Positions 46,901-58,473 of a stretch of DNA of 64,000 nucleotides are shown in pieces. The position numbers were made by a program, and so were the translations under genes. The stretch is from positions 277,141 through 341,140 of the forward strand of contig QANU01014112.1 of the NCBI GenBank assembly GCA_003254905.1. The letters run 5' to 3'. The notes under the pieces were generated by a model. That model did no database searches. It was not told the origin of the DNA and saw nothing but the letters and a program-made list of their open reading frames with translations. Source of the DNA: Nissolia schottii (taxonomy: Eukaryota > Streptophyta > Magnoliopsida > Fabales > Fabaceae). Position 1 is the stretch's first letter, and every line of letters begins with the position of its first letter.

Positions 46901-47290
46901 CATTCTAATTTCATTTTTCTCTGTTTTCTTTTTTTACTTTCCTGTGGTTGCAGACTTTGTTTCAGATGCTGAGTTACTCTTACATTAGTACAGCCAAAGC
47001 CCCTCATAATCAGGTAGGTTATTAATTAAGTATCATGTTGTACAAATACTTCGTCACTTTCTGAATTCTAGCATCTTAAACAATAGTACAGATATCATTA
47101 TATTTTGTTTCTTTTTGACCTTCATTTTGTTTCCCTCTAACATCAGGAATGTGAGGACAAATTGCAAGCTGACCTAAGGAGCAGAGGACTGTGTTTAGTT
47201 CCCATATCAATAACACACAATGTAGCAATTGAAGACCAGATTCATCATCTACCTCCAGAAGAACTATCCTGCCATTCTAATTCAGTATAA
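43954..47290 (+). CDS. Atypical bHLH transcription factor
   Basis: Built by hand from splice sites; nine coding exons: 43954-44041, 44115-44172, 44805-44938, 45370-45458, 45980-46132, 46265-46348, 46694-46759, 46954-47013, 47147-47290. All join in frame to 291 aa. The helix-loop-helix spans residues 180-226: RRSQKLSDKVTTLQKLVSPF, then TASVLHEASLYIKLLHSQI. The downstream motif DLRSRGLCLVPIS is typical of the Arabidopsis bHLH103/112/114/123/133 group. The basic region lacks the usual Glu and His that contact an E-box, as in that group, so binding may be to other sites or through partners. Protein is nuclear by inference. Introns 3 and 4 each contain a hairpin MITE. The boundary of exon 4 (GTATGT donor at 45459) is the least certain. 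Confidence 0.85.
44965..45190. repeat. Hairpin MITE in bHLH intron 3
   Basis: 'tcattttcgtccttaaagtt' pairs with 'aacttcaaggatgaaaatga' across about 226 bp; inner parts 'aaattttcaaaatcatc' and 'gatgattttgaaag' also pair. Strong fold-back. Confidence 0.85.
45561..45804. repeat. Hairpin MITE in bHLH intron 4
   Basis: 'cctttaaatttgttctca' pairs with 'gagggacgaatttgaagg'; inner 'aactatggaaaatatcaaat' pairs with 'tgtattttccataac'. About 244 bp, same family style as the one in intron 3. Confidence 0.8.
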
Positions 47291-48218
47291 AACTATGAAT
47301 AGCATTATGCAGACAATGACTGTACAGGCAGATAGTTCCTTTATGAGTTGATTGTAAAAATGATGTCTAGTACTTTTATAAAGTAATGCTAATCTCTTAA
47401 GATTTCATTAGGACATGCTCAAATGAAGTTCTTTCTTTAATATATTTCACTTTCAAGAAGAAATAATTGACAGCATATCCTTAACTATCCTTAGGTTAAT
47501 TTCCTTCTGTTGTAATTTGAAAAATGTACCCAGCAAAAGAGTTTTAAGCATATGCTTGTCTTTTAAGACATTGCGCTGTAAACTATGGTGTTTTTATGGC
47601 TATAGAAGCAAAAAGTAAAAAAAATTTGTCAAGGTGTGGAAGTGGCTTTTTCTAATATATGATGCTTTGTATTTAAACTGTGGATGTTGTTTGTTTGATG
47701 TGTGTGTATTACCTGAATTGAAACAGTAGTTGAAAACTATATTGTAAACGTGATTCAGTAACTTTATGATGAGCATAAACTTAATCACATATTATGAACT
47801 CAAAACCTCTTATGATAATATCGAACAACAATGATAAATTTGTAGCTTTCTTCCAATCTTATTTTGTAAGTTCACTCTTCAAACTTTTCGCAATTTCATT
47901 TTATACTATTGCAAAACAAATTTCAGGAGGAAACAAAGCAACAAAATACTCTCACCATGTCTCTTCCAAAAAAAACCAATATACCAAAGACCAATCTGAT
48001 GGTTAAAGATGCCTATGGTTGTGCACCTTTAACCAAGAAACCAATTAAGTAAAATTTACATTCTCCATTTTCAAGTAAAAATGTTTAGTTCCCTTTGTCA
48101 AAAAAAGATCATTATATATATGTAAAGATTATAAGTTCCCATGTTTGGAATGGTTCAATATAACCACACCCTTCCTTCTTTACAGCTAATCACAGTGGCA
48201 TCGGTAACACTGAATGTG
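47291..48218. other. Convergent intergenic region
   Basis: 3' ends of the bHLH gene (+) and WOX gene (-) face each other here. No gene or repeat recognised. Confidence 0.55.
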
Positions 48219-50888
48219 TCAATCTGTCATGTTGTAGTCTCCTGGTTCCTGGTATAAGTTGTAGCCATCAGGTGTTTCCATTTTTCCAGCAAGATAATCA
48301 CTATCTGCAATAATAATGAATATGAGATGTAACAAACAGTTAATTTTCACAATGCCAAATGCTCCATTACTAGATTCCAAGTCTAGTGTCTAGTTAAATT
48401 CAAACACAAGAAGAGAATGAGATTCATCAAAATGGAAAATGTCAGAGAAACACACATGCATGCAAACTAGTATGCACAGCTTTGCAAAGTGTTGAACAGG
48501 ATCTTAAATTTAATAAAATAATGTGTTCGATTGGAGCTACAAATGTACAGCATAAGAGGAACAATAAACGATGATTAAAAAAAATATGAAAAGAAAAAAT
48601 CGATGCTGAAATGAAGCAGTAATTTATACAAGTAGTTATGCTTGTTGAGGAACGATATTACATATTTCTCAACACATAATCAAATGGAGAGACTTGGCCA
48701 TTCTTTGTGGAACTTCAGAAACTTTCTAGTACTGCATTTAGTGCAGAGAAAACAAATATCAACTTTGATTGCAATAGTTTACTTTTATGCTTTCCAAAAA
48801 TCACTAAATGTCAATAAAAACTTAAAATACATGAGATTTGTGAAAAAGAAGTTGTAATAGAAATACTTCACTGTTTCTAGACATGGAAGTACATTCTCCT
48901 ACAATTTTGTAACTTGTGTTCACTTCATCATGTTAATGTGTCATGGGATATGACTAAATAAATTGAATGTTCCTCGTTATCTTTAGTTAGTCATAAAAAT
49001 TAGAGAATACAAATCTTAAATGTTGTAAAAACTAAAAAGAATGACTAATAAAGCAATAATTAAAGGCAGAAAGCACAACAAGCAACAGACTCTTTCAGTT
49101 TTATAGAATACCATTGAAAACAGGCACATGACCAAAATTGCCTGTAGACGATGTTAGACTGCCATCTGATGGGAAAATGGAATCTGATTTAGTGGACTCG
49201 GGATTCAGGTACTGCAAATTAGGGTTCTGGAAGCACATATTCTCAGCTGTCCCAGTGGTTAGGCTCTGCTGTGACCGAAATTCCTCAGGTTTCGTCTTCT
49301 TATCCTTGGAATCAACCTCAGTCTCTACTTCTGATTCAGCGTTATTGCTAGGTGCCACATTTTGCTGCTTTCTTTTACATCTAGCGCGCCTGTTTTGAAA
49401 CCAATTATAGACATTCGTCTCAGAAATTTGACCGTGCTGGCTGAGTTCAGCGGTAATCTCCTTGATCTTGTCCTTGCTGGGAGTCCCAATCCCCTTATCA
49501 AATATCCGCTCGAGAATCTGAAGCTGCACAGGCGTCGGTGTCCATCGCTGCCTGGAAGATAATTTTTGGCCAGCAGAGGCCATCGATGGGTCGCAATACA
49601 TATTTCCCAACCTAAACCCTGGCCAAGAAAAAAACCAAATTTTCTTTGATAAACACGGGCTAATCCATATATAGAAAAGCCGGCTCTTGTAGTAAACGTG
49701 GACTAACTGTTAATACTGAATTAGGATGTAAAAAAGTGATCTGATTAAATCTTTCTTTCATTAACTTAGTTTATAATTTGTATTTGGTAGCACATCACCA
49801 TTCATGAACCCTGCCATAGAGGCTAACAAAACCAAGCTACATAAGTAACTAACCAATATTTTATCATAAAGGTAATAACTAATTATGTAACTTCCTAAAA
49901 CCAAGCTACATAACTAACTTTCTGCTTTTAGAAACTAACTGATGTTTTAACAGAAGGGTAATAACCAATTATAACTAAATTCCTAAAGCCAAGCAACATA
50001 ACTAACTACTTATAGAAACCTAACTGATATTTTAATAACCAATTACTACTAAATTCCTAAAACCAAGCTACATAACTAACCGAGTAAGTCACTCACTCAC
50101 TACACCCTGCCACTTCAAGAGGGAAAAAAAAAATCCTTGATCCATTTTATCTTTTATTCTCACATATTAACAAAGAATTTATCATTAAATGTTCAGTTTT
50201 ATCCTTCACACAATTCCAAGCACAACATTAAATAAGGACATCTTAGTATAAGCATGTAACTAATCACTGATTCTAACAGAAAGGCAACAATAACTAATCA
50301 CAACTATCATGAAGTTTAATACCGACAAAATTATCACTCCCTAGCCGTAAAAGAAAAAAAAAAGGGTTTTACTAACTAAAGTATTCATTGAAAGCATACA
50401 CATTTTATACTTTTTTTTCAATACAAATTTATCACTTTTGCCTTCGTTGCCTAAGGTCACTAGTTAGGTGACTTGTTAGCAAAATCTAAAAAAAAAATAA
50501 AATAAAGCTTTACAATATACAGTAGCTGTTAAACATTAATCAAATTCACATTAAATGAAACGGTTACAAACAAACAAGCGCATCAAACAAAAATAATACT
50601 CTAATCACAATAATAATCCATAAATAGAATTATGAAACAAAAAGTATTATTAAGGATCTGGCTACCACCTGCAAGGTCTTGCTGAGCGGAGAGGGTTTTG
50701 TGCATCTCGACGAGCTGCTCGCAGATGGTGGCGTAAGCTGCGATTTGCTTCCTCAGAGTCTCCAATTGCTCGTCCGTCATCACCTTCACGTACATCATCT
50801 CCCCTCCTCCGTTCACATTCACGTTCCTCTGGTTCTGATTCTGCTGCTGCATCTGCAACTGCTTCTGCCACTCCATCGCGTTCACCAT
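48219..50888 (-). CDS. WOX13-like homeobox transcription factor
   Basis: Homeodomain protein of the ancient WOX13/WOX14 clade. Three exons on the - strand: 50888-50669, 49618-49112, 48304-48219, joined in frame to 270 aa (Arabidopsis WOX13 is about the same). The N-terminus has the clade motif [20 protein letters not shown] (residues 32-51) and [18 protein letters not shown]. The homeodomain spans about 94-158: [18 protein letters not shown] and [31 protein letters not shown] follows. The last exon reads [20 protein letters not shown] and on to NMTD, matching the end of the family. Reading through the second donor (49111) would stop after GIL instead. A second in-frame ATG at 50876 (MEWQKQ) matches the family start better. 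Nuclear, DNA-binding by family. Confidence 0.92.
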
Positions 50889-51543
50889 CTTTTTTTTTTC
50901 TTTCTGCCACCGCCAAACAAGTCACATAATATATATATATACTTTAATATTTTCAAAATTGAATATTATTATATGCATAAAAATTGAGAGAAATGGAGAG
51001 AGATAGAGAGAGAGTAAACCCTAGTTGTTACGAGGAGAGAGAGAGCGAAGATCGAGCAATGTGAGAAGAAGAAGGAAGGAACGGGAAACGGTTGTGTCGG
51101 CTGCGGCGCACGTTAGCGCTTGCCAGTGAGTGAATGGATAAATAATGTGTCAGAGAATGAGAATAAGCGGAGACCGAGGGAGGGTTAGGGGCTTGTCATT
51201 TTATGAACTTGCAGGGGTGTTTTTGTCCGATTAAAAGTTAATAACCAGGTGAAGCCTGTGGTTCTTTTTTTTTTTTTTTGGATTTTATATAGGGGTGAGG
51301 TTTTTGTTTTGTTTTGTTTTGTTTTGGAAATTTCTAGAAGTGCTGTTTTTTTTTTTGGAATCTAAGGACTTATTTTTTTCAAAATGTTAGGTTTGGGTCG
51401 TGGACTGAGGTGCCATTGCTAGCCAACCTGCCAATTATGTTTTATGGTGAAATATTTATATTCTAGGAAAGTTTTTTTTTTAGAGAAAATATGTTTATAA
51501 AATAATAAATATTATTTGTACTTATTTTGTATTAAATATTAAA
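50889..51543 (-). promoter_or_regulatory. WOX gene leader and promoter
   Basis: On the - strand the region above the ATG has a long GA-rich leader (51000-51060 on the + strand reads 'gagagatagagagagag', 'aaaccctag'), common in plant 5' UTRs. An AT repeat (tatatatatata) lies near 50930. No clear TATA box chosen. Confidence 0.4.
51535..51543 (+). repeat. Target-site duplication, left
   Basis: AATATTAAA, repeated at 53076-53084. Confidence 0.8.
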
Positions 51544-53075
51544 GGGTTAATTAAGTTTTTAGCCTCCGTAACATTAAAAAGTTTTGTTTTAGTCTCTCAG
51601 TGAAATTTTTAGTCCCTGTAAAATTTGGAAGTTTGGTTTTAGTCCTTTTGGATGGTTTTCGTTGACGGTAATGACGTGGCAGTTAACGTCACTGACGTGG
51701 TGTGTCATGTGGCACACCACGTCAACATAACAAAAAATTTAAAATTTTACCCAACCACCCAATTTTGACCCGACCCGTTTCATAAAAAAAAATTAAAATA
51801 AAAAACTGAAAATGAAAATCCCAAAATCCCTAATAGAACCCCACCCATTCTTCCACTCCTCTCATCTTCCCCAACCTTTCTCCTCCTCTTTCATCTTCGC
51901 CACCCTCGACCTCCTCATCTCATACACCAGCACCCCTTGCGCCCCCCGCCCCCATCTCCTCCGCCATCCTTTGCTGCAGCCTCGCTGCCGACACCATTAG
52001 CCCTGACCCCAGTAGCAGCCTAGTCCCATCGTACCCTCCGAAGCAAACGAAGTCGGACATCTCTAGCCAGCGGTGTACCAGGCCGCGGAGCAGGATCATG
52101 AGGAGCATTGAGCTCACGTTCCTCATTGCGTACAACACTCCCCTGAATCCATTGAAACCGTTCAGCTTCGATTCGAGAGACACCCTCTCGTCGAAGCATA
52201 AGGAGAGGGGTTGAACCCTCGTCTCCATCAGAGCACGATTCTCCTCTTCTAACCCCACAGTTTCTTTGCGACACTCCGCTATTGCTCTTATCATCTGCAA
52301 TTGTTTCAACATCCATCAATCACAAAACATGACACCACTCTAATTCAATCAGAAAACACACATGAGAGAGGCTATGACCTGGCGCAAGTTTTGCAGGGTG
52401 AGGAGGGGGTTCGAGTCGAGGACGAAAGTGATGTTGAAACCGACAGTTGCACTGCGTGGATCGCTCGACGCCATTGATGACATCGAGGAGGCGATGGCAT
52501 CCGTCAAGGATGAATGCGTCGATGTGGAGGGAGAGGCCATTCTAGAGCGTCCAGAGGCCGCGGAGGAGGATGGAGGCAGAGAGGGCGGCGTCGGCGGGGA
52601 AAAGGCGGGGGAGGGCGGCGAGGAAGAGGCGGAGGAAGGATGCGAAGGCGGAGAGGCGGGAGGAGAGGAGAAGGCAGTGGGCCTCGAGGGCGGAGGTCTG
52701 GAGAGAGGAGGAGGAGGAGGCGGCGGAGGAATGGAGAAGGAAGATGGTGGCGGTGAAGGCAAATCGGAGGGAGGGAGAGAGAAGAAGGAATGGGTGGGGT
52801 AGATTTAGGTTTTGGGAAAAGGGATTTTTTTTTTTTTAAATTTTTAAATGAATCCGGGTCAGATCCAAACTTCGGGTCGAGTCATGGGTAAAAAAATTTA
52901 GACCTAGGTTGTGGCACGCCACGTCAGCGACATTAACTGCCACATCACTACCGTCAACCAAAACCATCCACAAGGACCAAAATCAAACGTCCAAATTTTA
53001 CAGGGACTAAAAATTTCATTGAGGGACTAAAACCAAACTTTCGAATGTTACAGGAGCTAAAAACTTAATTAACCC
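51544..53075. mobile_element. Mutator-like element, Pack-MULE type
   Basis: 1,532 bp with 9-bp target duplications. The ends gggttaattaagttttta and taaaaacttaattaaccc continue inward for about 200 bp ('aaaaagttttgttttagt', 'gtccctgtaaaat', 'gacgtggcagttaacgtc' and complements). The ends are related to those of the element at 38879-40120. The centre is GC-rich and coding-like on the - strand; no transposase. Confidence 0.85.
51920..52762 (-). pseudogene. Captured gene fragment in MULE, family uncertain
   Basis: Two open pieces on the - strand: 52762-52349, a Pro/Ser-rich stretch then SATVGFNITFVLDSNPLLTL; and 52312-51920, with [12 protein letters not shown], then [19 protein letters not shown], then [19 protein letters not shown]. 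The second piece reminds me of the membrane-near segment of ROH1/BYPASS1 (DUF793) or UPF0496-type plant proteins, but I am not sure. Text between the pieces (52313-52348) looks intron-like. GC content is far above the surroundings, which fits host exon capture. Confidence 0.45.
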
Positions 53076-53084
53076 AATATTAAA
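53076..53084 (+). repeat. Target-site duplication, right
   Basis: AATATTAAA, partner of 51535-51543. Confidence 0.8.
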
Positions 53085-54136
53085 TTTTATGATGACTCGT
53101 ATCTTATCAATTATTATATAAAATTTTAATGATATTTATATATTATTAAAATTTTATCTAACAACCAATAAGATGCAGGTCGATATAATGTTTTATATAA
53201 AATGAGCTCAAATAATACAATTTTTATGAAAATTTATCGCTTTAAGTATAAATTAATTTTGAAATTTATGACCCGAAATTGAGTAATGATTTTGCACAAA
53301 TTTTTGAATAAACCTAAACACAACAAGACTTATAAATCCATATCATGCTTTCGTGTATGAAATTGTTGGATCCATCAAAGAACAAATGATTGAATGCTCT
53401 GGCATAAAATAAGCCACTAGATTAGTAGTCAAAGATTTGGATAATTTCGATGAGATCACGTATTTAAATCTCATTGTGTCCCTTTAACTGACTTAATATC
53501 ATTTTAGCCTTAATCATTGGTGAGGCTTGACCACTAATTAATTTGATTGAAAATAATTATTGGTCTTAATTGGGGGAAGAATCTCCGTTCGTGAATGAGA
53601 TGTGATGTAAAATTGTAAATCCTAGATAAAATTAAGTCTTGCTTCAAATGAATGATAATCTCAAGAGAAAATGTAAATAATTTCCTTTTATGGTTAATTG
53701 AATATTGTTTTATCGGCTAAATCCATATATGCATTTGGGTTCAGAAAATGGTTTTTCCAACCCAATCCAATCCATTGGTCTTTATAAGATGGATGGGTCC
53801 AAATATAGCTCAAACCCAACCCATTAACATCCTTATGTAAAAAATATTTACTCCTTAAAATCTAGACAACACGTTGATAAAACATAGTTTGTTGAAAAGG
53901 AAGACCCTTACGAGAATCTAGGACAAAAAAACTCATGTACGTAGTAGTTAGTTAGGTGTTGGTGGTTTCTTGTGCTTGTGTCTGTTAGAATAAAATGAGA
54001 ATAAACATTATACCAAGACTCTGAAGAGCGTTTTAGAATTTCAGTTAGAAAATTCCCGCTTCAATTCTGAAGATCTAAAATTAAAAAATTTCGCTTATGA
54101 ATTGATTGAAATTGATTCTAGACCGATTTTTCAAAC
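53085..54136. other. Upstream region of PPR gene
   Basis: AT-rich, no gene. It includes the promoter of the PPR gene; no convincing TATA box picked. Confidence 0.5.
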
Positions 54137-56698
54137 ATGTGCCACAACTACCTTCATCTTCTTCGTTCTTGCAAACACTTGAACGCTCTTCTCCAAATCC
54201 ATGCCCATCTAATTGTATCAGGCCTCAAACAACAACAACATTCCATAACTTCCCACCTCATCAATTCCTATTCTTTCTTCAACCAATGCACATTGGCGAA
54301 ATCAGCATTCAATTATGTGACAAACCCATCACTGGTTCTGTGGAACTCAATGATTAGAGCTTATTCTAGGCTTCAACAATTCCATGAAGCAATAAACTTG
54401 TACCATAGGATGTTGGAAATAGGGGTTGAACCAGACAAGTATACATTTACCTTTGTTCTGAAGGCTTGTACTGGTGCCTTGGAATTCCATGAGGGTGTTT
54501 CAATTCACCAAGATATAGCTTCTAGGAAGTTGGAATGTGATTTTTTTATAGGGACTGGTCTTGTTGATATGTATTGTAAAATGGGTCACTTAGATAGTGC
54601 ATGGAAGGTATTTGATGAAATGCCAAGTAAGGATGTTGCTTGTTGGAACGCAATGATTTCGGGGTTATCTCAGAGCTTGAATCCTTGCGAAGCAATGGAA
54701 ATATTCCAGAGAATGCAGATGGGGGGTGTGGAGCCTGACTTGGTGAGCATCTTGAACCTTGCCCCAGCCGTTTCTCGATTAGAGGATGTTGATTCTTGCA
54801 AGTCTATTCATGGTTATGTGGTTAGGAGATGTATTCGTGGTGCAGTTTTAAACTCGTTGATTGATATGTACTCTAAATGTGGTGAGGTTAGTGTGGCTCG
54901 TCGGATATTTGACTGGATGCGTGCTAAGGATGATGTCTCATGGGCAACAATGATGGCCGGGTATGTACATCATGGTTGTTTCCATGAGGCTCTTCAATTA
55001 CTTGATGAAATGAAACAGAAGAATATTAAGATGAATAAAGTATCAGTTCTAAATGCTCTTTTGGCAGCTGCAGAGATGAGAGACCTAGAGAAAGGGAGGG
55101 AAGTTCATAATTATGCCTTGCAGCTAAGGAGAGTATCAGATATTGCTGTCGCTACTACTATTATTACCATGTATGCAAAATGTGGTGAACTGAAGAAAGC
55201 TAAAGAATTGTTTCTGAGTCTCGCGCGAAGAGATTTGGTTGCTTGGTCTGCATTTTTATCGGCGCTTGTCCAAGCAGGGTATCCTGAAGAGGCATTATCT
55301 GTAGCGAAAGAGATGCAGCATGAAGGTTTGAAACCAGATAAAGGGATTTTAACAAGCCTTGTTTCAGCATGTGCAGAAATTTCGAATCCCAGACTAGGTA
55401 AGAGTGTGCACTGCTATGCTACCAAAGCAGACATGGAATCTGACACCTCGACGGTAACAACCCTCATCTCAATGTACACTAGATGTGAGGTATTTACATA
55501 TGCTATGGCGCTATTCGACAGAATGCACTATAAAGATGTTGTGGCATGGAATACCTTGATAAATGGATTTACCAAATACGGTGACCCTTATCTTGCATTG
55601 GAAATGTTCCGTAGATTACAGTTAAGCGGGATTCAACCGGATAGAGGAACAATGGTGTGTTTGGTTTCAGCTTGCACCCTTTTGGATGACCTAGATCAAG
55701 GAATCTGCTTTCACGGGACTATTGAAAAGAGAGGGTTTGAATCAGCCATTCATATAAAAGTTGCTCTAATTGACATGTATGCCAAATGTGGGAGCCTTTT
55801 CTCAGCCGAAAAGTTGTTTCGCTTAACCAAGCACATAAAGAATGAGGTATCTTGGAATGCCATGATTGCAGGGTACCTGCATAACAGATGTCCCAATGAA
55901 GCGATTTCTGCGTTTAACCAGATGAAGGTAGAGAATGTGAGGCCTAATTTAGTCACATTTGTGACCGTTTTCCCGGCTTTATCATATTTGTTGCTATTAA
56001 GAGAGGCCACAGCTTTTCATGCCTGTGTAATCCGAATGGGATTTATGCATAGTACCCTTGTCGGAAACAGTCTGATAGACATGTATGCTAAAAGAGGACA
56101 GCTCAGTTATTCTGAGAAATGCTTTCATGAGATGGAAAATAAAGACACTGTATCATGGAATGCAATGCTTTCAGGCTATGCAATGCATGGCCAAGGTGAC
56201 AGCACGCTCGCTCTCTTTTCACTTATGCAAGAGGCACATGATGTCCATGTTGATTCTGTTTCCTACATCAGTGTATTGTCTGCCTGCAGACATGCCGGTT
56301 TAGTTGAAGAAGGGAGGAATGTTTTCCGGTCGATGTGCGAAAAGCACCACCTTGAACCAAATATGGAGCACTATGCCTGTATGATTGATCTTTTAGGCCA
56401 AGCTGGTTTATTTGATGAAGTTTTGAGTTTAATCAATGAAATGCCAACGGAACCTAATGCTCAAGTATGGGGCGCCCTTTTGGGAGCATGTAAAATCCAT
56501 TCCAATGTGAAGTTAGGAGAGGTTGCCCTCCATAACCTCCTTAAACTTGAGCCAAGAAATGCAGCTCATTACGTGGTATTGTCAGATATATATGCTCAAT
56601 GCGGTAGGTGGATTGACGCCGGAAGAACCAGATCAAGTATGAATGACCATGGACTGAAGAAAAGTCCAGGGTACAGTTGGGTAGGAGCTCATAAATGA
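54137..56698 (+). CDS. PLS-class PPR protein, E subgroup
   Basis: Intronless, 853 aa, typical of plant organelle PPR proteins. Tandem P, L and S repeats of 31-36 residues run from about residue 30 to 740: e.g. VLWNSMIRAYSRLQQFHEAI, VACWNAMISGLSQS, VAWNTLINGFTKYGDPYLAL, VSWNAMIAGYLHN, VSWNAMLSGYAMHGQGDST. The E region follows (VWGALLGACKIHSNVKLGEV, KKSPGYSWVG) and the protein ends shortly after at GAHK. No DYW deaminase domain. Family knowledge: such proteins bind organelle RNA, one repeat per base, and specify C-to-U editing with a separate deaminase. The first 20-30 residues are modest as a targeting peptide. From memory it resembles Arabidopsis At2g39620. Past the stop, the same frame still reads HPSTISKD-like text after a second stop, so the tail may have been shortened. 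Confidence 0.92.
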   Translation: MCHNYLHLLRSCKHLNALLQIHAHLIVSGLKQQQHSITSHLINSYSFFNQCTLAKSAFNYVTNPSLVLWNSMIRAYSRLQQFHEAINLYHRMLEIGVEPDKYTFTFVLKACTGALEFHEGVSIHQDIASRKLECDFFIGTGLVDMYCKMGHLDSAWKVFDEMPSKDVACWNAMISGLSQSLNPCEAMEIFQRMQMGGVEPDLVSILNLAPAVSRLEDVDSCKSIHGYVVRRCIRGAVLNSLIDMYSKCGEVSVARRIFDWMRAKDDVSWATMMAGYVHHGCFHEALQLLDEMKQKNIKMNKVSVLNALLAAAEMRDLEKGREVHNYALQLRRVSDIAVATTIITMYAKCGELKKAKELFLSLARRDLVAWSAFLSALVQAGYPEEALSVAKEMQHEGLKPDKGILTSLVSACAEISNPRLGKSVHCYATKADMESDTSTVTTLISMYTRCEVFTYAMALFDRMHYKDVVAWNTLINGFTKYGDPYLALEMFRRLQLSGIQPDRGTMVCLVSACTLLDDLDQGICFHGTIEKRGFESAIHIKVALIDMYAKCGSLFSAEKLFRLTKHIKNEVSWNAMIAGYLHNRCPNEAISAFNQMKVENVRPNLVTFVTVFPALSYLLLLREATAFHACVIRMGFMHSTLVGNSLIDMYAKRGQLSYSEKCFHEMENKDTVSWNAMLSGYAMHGQGDSTLALFSLMQEAHDVHVDSVSYISVLSACRHAGLVEEGRNVFRSMCEKHHLEPNMEHYACMIDLLGQAGLFDEVLSLINEMPTEPNAQVWGALLGACKIHSNVKLGEVALHNLLKLEPRNAAHYVVLSDIYAQCGRWIDAGRTRSSMNDHGLKKSPGYSWVGAHK

Positions 56699-56784
56699 GG
56701 TTCATGGTATTCTGGCAAGTGATTACACCCAAGCACCATTAGCAAGGATGCATCTGAAGAGTTTACTTGAAAATAGATAAGCAT

Positions 56785-56899
56785 GTTTGGTTTTCAGGTA
56801 GGAACACTTAAAATTTATTTTAAAGCTCTAGAAGTGATAAATTTTTACTTTTGGTGATTATCAAAATTAATTCTAAGTGTTCTCAACTGAAAACCAAAC
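56785..56899. repeat. Short hairpin MITE
   Basis: 115 bp with inverted ends gtttggttttcag and ctgaaaaccaaac, then 'gaacactta' and 'taagtgttc'. 85 bp after the PPR stop, so it may lie in the 3' UTR. Confidence 0.8.
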
Positions 56900-57535
56900 A
56901 ACAAAAGAAAAAATAGGAGTGTCCAATTCTATAGCAAATAACTACTTTGGGAATGTGAATGAAAGCAACTCTTATAAGAGTTTACTACATAACTTACAGG
57001 AACTTGATTCATCAGTCATCTTTCTTTGACTCTGGCATCAGATTCAGTTTTTCTTCTTTGCAAATTTAACTCATCGGTTCAAAATGTATTGTAGAGCTAA
57101 AAGTTCATTTAACAATGTTGAAAGTAATGGAGTTTACATTGATTGTTTGCCAACCTGAAATCAAATTGTATTATTATATACTCCATAGTGACATAGACTG
57201 ATGGTTTGAACCAAAAATGTACCAACTTAAAAGTGTTTAAAGAGAAAGAGGAAGAATGGAAAAGAAAGAAAAACATAACAATACTACCAAATGTGTGTGT
57301 TGGTTTAAGGCGAAGGAGTTTATTTTTCTTTAGGAATGTTATTTTAAGTTCGAGAGACATGTAAATAAGAAAAAACTACAAGAGATTTTCTTGTATAAAT
57401 TAGTCATAACTTTAAGTAGTTGGGGGAATAAGTCAGTGTTTAAGATTGATGTATTATTATCCTCATTCATGAAACCCTAACAAATTGGCTAACACTATTG
57501 CTCATTATTTAAAACCAACAAACACTCAACAACCT
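56900..57535. other. Intergenic, no gene seen
   Basis: Between the PPR gene and the tRNA. Nothing recognised. The 'aaaccaacaaacactcaacaa' text just before the tRNA has the CAA motifs often seen upstream of plant tRNA starts. Confidence 0.45.
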
Positions 57536-57607
57536 GGGTCCATAGCTCAGTGGTAGAGCATTTGACTGCAGATCAAGAGGTCACCGATTCGAAGCCGGTT
57601 GGGCCCT
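57536..57607 (+). tRNA. tRNA-Cys (GCA)
   Basis: 72 bases, no intron. The acceptor stem GGGTCCA pairs with TGGGCCC; D arm GCTCAGTGGTAGAGC; the anticodon loop CTGCAGA holds GCA; the T arm has GATTCGAAGC (TTCGA core); discriminator base T. The internal A box (TAGCTCAGTGG) and B box (GATTCGAAGCC, close to GGTTCGANNCC) would drive RNA polymerase III. A nuclear gene by its surroundings. The T run for termination is weak directly after; 'cccctttt' follows at about 57617. Confidence 0.93.
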
Positions 57608-58473
57608 CTATGTTTTGCCCCTTTTGTTTTTCCTTTCATAAGTTCTCTCATTCATTTACATCATACACTACCCTGAAAAGGCACCGTACTCTCTTGCACA
57701 TATATAAAGTGTACTCCTCGGTCATTATCAACCATAATGGGAATCTTGTGAAAACATTTGGAAACAAGTCACCTTTGATTGCATGAAGCTCCCATCTCAA
57801 CCACTCGGGATGATGCTTTGTGGCAGCAATCTCGAGTTGATTGGTATAAGCTTGTTCAAATTAATGCTTTTACCCCCTCAAGCTGTGACACTCTCTAGGT
57901 CGACTTCATTTTATTATATTGAAGATTAAGAGCATTTGTTCACTTATTGTCACTTCACTAGCAGGTTCTGGCAGCAACCAAATTATCTGTCATTACTACA
58001 CTGTCAGTTTGACAAGAATGTGCGAGTGAAGCCAATGAAGTTGGCTCGACTGGTAAGAGGTTAGACTGCACCGATTTAATGTTACTTTCCAAAGTTATTT
58101 CATACATTGTTTGCCTACACATAAACAAGCAACCCTCCTCTGTGCTTCAACAACCTCATGATCTTTCTTTTCGTGGGAAGCGATTACTATAAAAAAGGAA
58201 GGTTAGATCGTCAGGAGCATAACTACCAGTGGTTTAAAATAAGGGCCAAAAACCCTGCTCGTGCGTACATGAGAACAATTAATCAAACTTTCACCGCTCA
58301 TGCTCCAATATACATGACCCTGTGCTTTAAATAACAATCAATTAAAAGGAAACATCTGCAAATAGTCCCATGAGAACCCTCAAGATCTATTGAACATGTA
58401 ACATACGATATTTGCATAGGATGTGTCCTCCAATTGGACACACCATACCAGTGAGAGAAAATGAACTGGAAAA
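57608..58473. other. Intergenic, no gene seen
   Basis: No gene or repeat recognised. 58030-58065 ('gttggctcgactggtaagaggtt') has a tRNA-like ring but no stems. Confidence 0.45.

Noticed and set aside
52349..52839. Highly charged or proline-rich open frames on both strands
   Set aside because: Low-complexity GC-rich DNA inside a MULE; only a captured, non-functional fragment is supported.
58025..58070. tRNA-like text 'gttggctcgactggtaagag'
   Set aside because: No acceptor or T stem can be formed.
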